Source of the DNA: Halegenticoccus soli
GTDB taxonomy: Archaea; Halobacteriota; Halobacteria; Halobacteriales; Haloferacaceae
Reading direction: 5' to 3'
Assembly (NCBI RefSeq): GCF_002844195.1
Contig: NZ_PEND01000001.1
Location: 558,001-622,000, forward strand
Length of the DNA stretch: 64,000 nt
Shown here: piece by piece, positions 62,853 through 64,000 of the stretch
How positions within the stretch are numbered: position 1 is the stretch's first letter
How the letters are laid out: the number at the start of each line of letters is the position of its first letter
Notes under the pieces: model-generated
The model's input: only the letters and a program-made list of their open reading frames with translations
Database searches by the model: none
What the model was told of the DNA's origin: nothing
Position numbers and translations under genes: made by a program

Positions 62853-62860
62853 ATTTTAAT
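62853..62860 (+). promoter_or_regulatory. TATA-like element for the NhaC gene
   Basis: ATTTTAAT is centred about 28 bases upstream of ATG 62885. It supports that start over an in-frame ATG at 62828. Confidence 0.5.
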
Positions 62861-62884
62861 GCTCTCTGTGCATACGTGGCGGCG

Positions 62885-64000
62885 ATGGTTTCGAAAGACT
62901 TCGCGCCGCTCACGTTCGAGGAGCTCGATCCGGAGCGACGACCGTCGCTCCGCCTGGCGATCCTGCCGGTCGTCGCGCTCGTCGGGTTCCTCGGCGTCGG
63001 TTCGGCGGTGCTGGAACTCGATCCGCACGTGCCGCTGCTCTGGAGCATCGTGGCCGTCGCGGCCGTCGGCCGGTACGGGATCGGCCTGCCGTGGGAGGAC
63101 CTCTCCGACGGCGTCGCGCGGGGGTTGAACATGGGGCTGCAGGCGCTTCTCATCATCTTCACCATCTACGCGCTCATCGCCACCTGGGTGAGCGCGGGGA
63201 CGATTCCGGCCCTGATGTACTACGGACTCGGACTGCTGAGCCCCGCCGTGTTCCTGCCGGCGGCCGCGCTGCTCGCGGCCGTCGTGGCCTTCTCCATCGG
63301 CTCGTCGTGGACCACGGTCGGCACGCTCGGCGTCGCGTTCGTCGGCATCGGATCCGGGCTCGGCGTCCCGGCGCCGATGACCGTGGGGGCCGTCCTCTCC
63401 GGCGCCTACGCCGGGGACAAGCAGTCGCCGCTCTCGGACACGACGAACCTCGCCGCCGGGGTGACCAACACCGACCTGTACGACCACATCCGGGCGATGC
63501 GCGCCGGCACGGTCGCCGCCTTCGGGGTCGCCGTCCTCGCGTACGCCGCGCTCGGGCTCCGGGCCGCGGGCGGCGCTCCTCCGGGTCGCGTCGCGGAGAT
63601 CCAGACGGCCCTGGCGGGGACGTACGACCTCTCGCCGCTCGTGTTTCTCCCGCTCCTGGCGACGTTCGGGCTCGCGCTCCGGGGGTACCCGGCGCTCCCG
63701 TCGCTGGTCGCGGGCGTCTTCGCCGGGGTCGGGACGAGCATCGCCGTCCAGGGTCGATCGTTCGTCGACGCCTGGGGGGCGTTCATGTACGGGACGAGCC
63801 CCGAGACGGGCACAGACCTCGTCAACGAACTGCTCGCCAGCGGCGGCCTCACCGGGTCCGCCTGGACGATCACGGTCGTCGTCGCGGCGCTCGCGCTCGG
63901 CGGCCTCCTCGAACGGACCGGCGTGCTGGCCGTGCTCGCCCACCACCTCTCGAAGTCCGTGAGCGGCGTCGGCGGCCTCGTCGCCGGCACGGGGGCGGCG
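62885..64000 (+). CDS. nhaC: NhaC-family Na+/H+ antiporter, cut by right edge
   Basis: At least 372 residues of an NhaC antiporter. Motifs include FSIGSSWTTVGTLGVAF and SGAYAGDKQSPLSDTTNLAAG, the NhaC ion-binding region. The protein has about nine helices before the window ends, in frame and without a stop. NhaC exports sodium in exchange for protons, important in salt-in halophiles. The TATA-like box 28 bases upstream supports the ATG at 62885. Confidence 0.93.
   Translation, partial: MVSKDFAPLTFEELDPERRPSLRLAILPVVALVGFLGVGSAVLELDPHVPLLWSIVAVAAVGRYGIGLPWEDLSDGVARGLNMGLQALLIIFTIYALIATWVSAGTIPALMYYGLGLLSPAVFLPAAALLAAVVAFSIGSSWTTVGTLGVAFVGIGSGLGVPAPMTVGAVLSGAYAGDKQSPLSDTTNLAAGVTNTDLYDHIRAMRAGTVAAFGVAVLAYAALGLRAAGGAPPGRVAEIQTALAGTYDLSPLVFLPLLATFGLALRGYPALPSLVAGVFAGVGTSIAVQGRSFVDAWGAFMYGTSPETGTDLVNELLASGGLTGSAWTITVVVAALALGGLLERTGVLAVLAHHLSKSVSGVGGLVAGTGAA

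Noticed and set aside
1-64000. tRNA and rRNA genes
   Set aside because: I looked for T-loop-like and anticodon-arm patterns and conserved rRNA blocks by eye and saw none; a covariance-model scan would be decisive.

Overview
The window is chromosomal DNA from a halophilic archaeon (class Halobacteria). The DNA is very GC-rich and the predicted proteins are strongly acidic. It encodes archaeal information-processing proteins (ribosomal protein S8e, aIF5A, aIF1A, NurA/HerA), twin-arginine (Tat) signal peptides and Tat lipoproteins, and regulators typical of haloarchaea (bacterio-opsin-activator type HTH proteins, a HalOD1 domain, an AbrB-PhoU fusion). Many starts have a TATA-like box about 25-30 bases upstream and little or no leader. 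I recognised no tRNA, rRNA, CRISPR array or intact insertion sequence. Genus and species cannot be told from the sequence alone.

Layout. 1-11 kb is a phosphate island: a phoU cut by the left edge, a secreted PhoX phosphatase with a dockerin tail, a pstS-pstC-pstA-pstB-phoU operon, and a divergent AbrB-PhoU regulator. 11-24 kb is mainly housekeeping: a frameshifted membrane protein, S8e, the NurA/HerA end-resection pair enclosing a small unknown gene, a UspA protein, an aminotransferase, and the aIF5A-agmatinase-NIF3-deoxyhypusine synthase neighbourhood, which also holds a 35-residue arginine-rich ORF. 24-27.6 kb carries a sulfatase-like enzyme and an asparagine-synthase-like enzyme as a pair. 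27.6-29.8 kb is an accessory patch, visibly richer in A and T, with two toxin-antitoxin pairs, an orphan small gene and three copies of one direct repeat.

30-50 kb mixes small membrane and zinc-ribbon proteins, transporters, aIF1A, oxidoreductases (aldo/keto reductase, orphan E1-alpha, a GMC dehydrogenase with its Tat subunit), a TPR protein, two HTH regulators, hydrolases, a bicupin with a translationally coupled 58-aa ORF, and a UPF0282 metallo-hydrolase. 50-64 kb has stress and envelope genes (UspA, CopD-like), an ERCC4 nuclease, several alpha/beta hydrolases, a PHA-synthase-like protein whose catalytic cysteine is serine, an orphan gvpO beside a glycine-zipper protein with a long acidic region, a PRC-barrel protein, a phosphodiesterase, a GH43-like protein, a small kinase and an NhaC antiporter cut by the right edge.

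How genes work together: PhoX would release phosphate outside the cell, PstSCAB would import it, and the PhoU proteins would sense or damp uptake. Agmatinase and deoxyhypusine synthase would modify the adjacent aIF5A. NurA and HerA process DNA ends. The strongest leads for something undescribed are the repeat-bounded toxin-antitoxin patch, the arginine-rich peptide in the aIF5A neighbourhood, and the gvpO/glycine-zipper pair without a gvpA.
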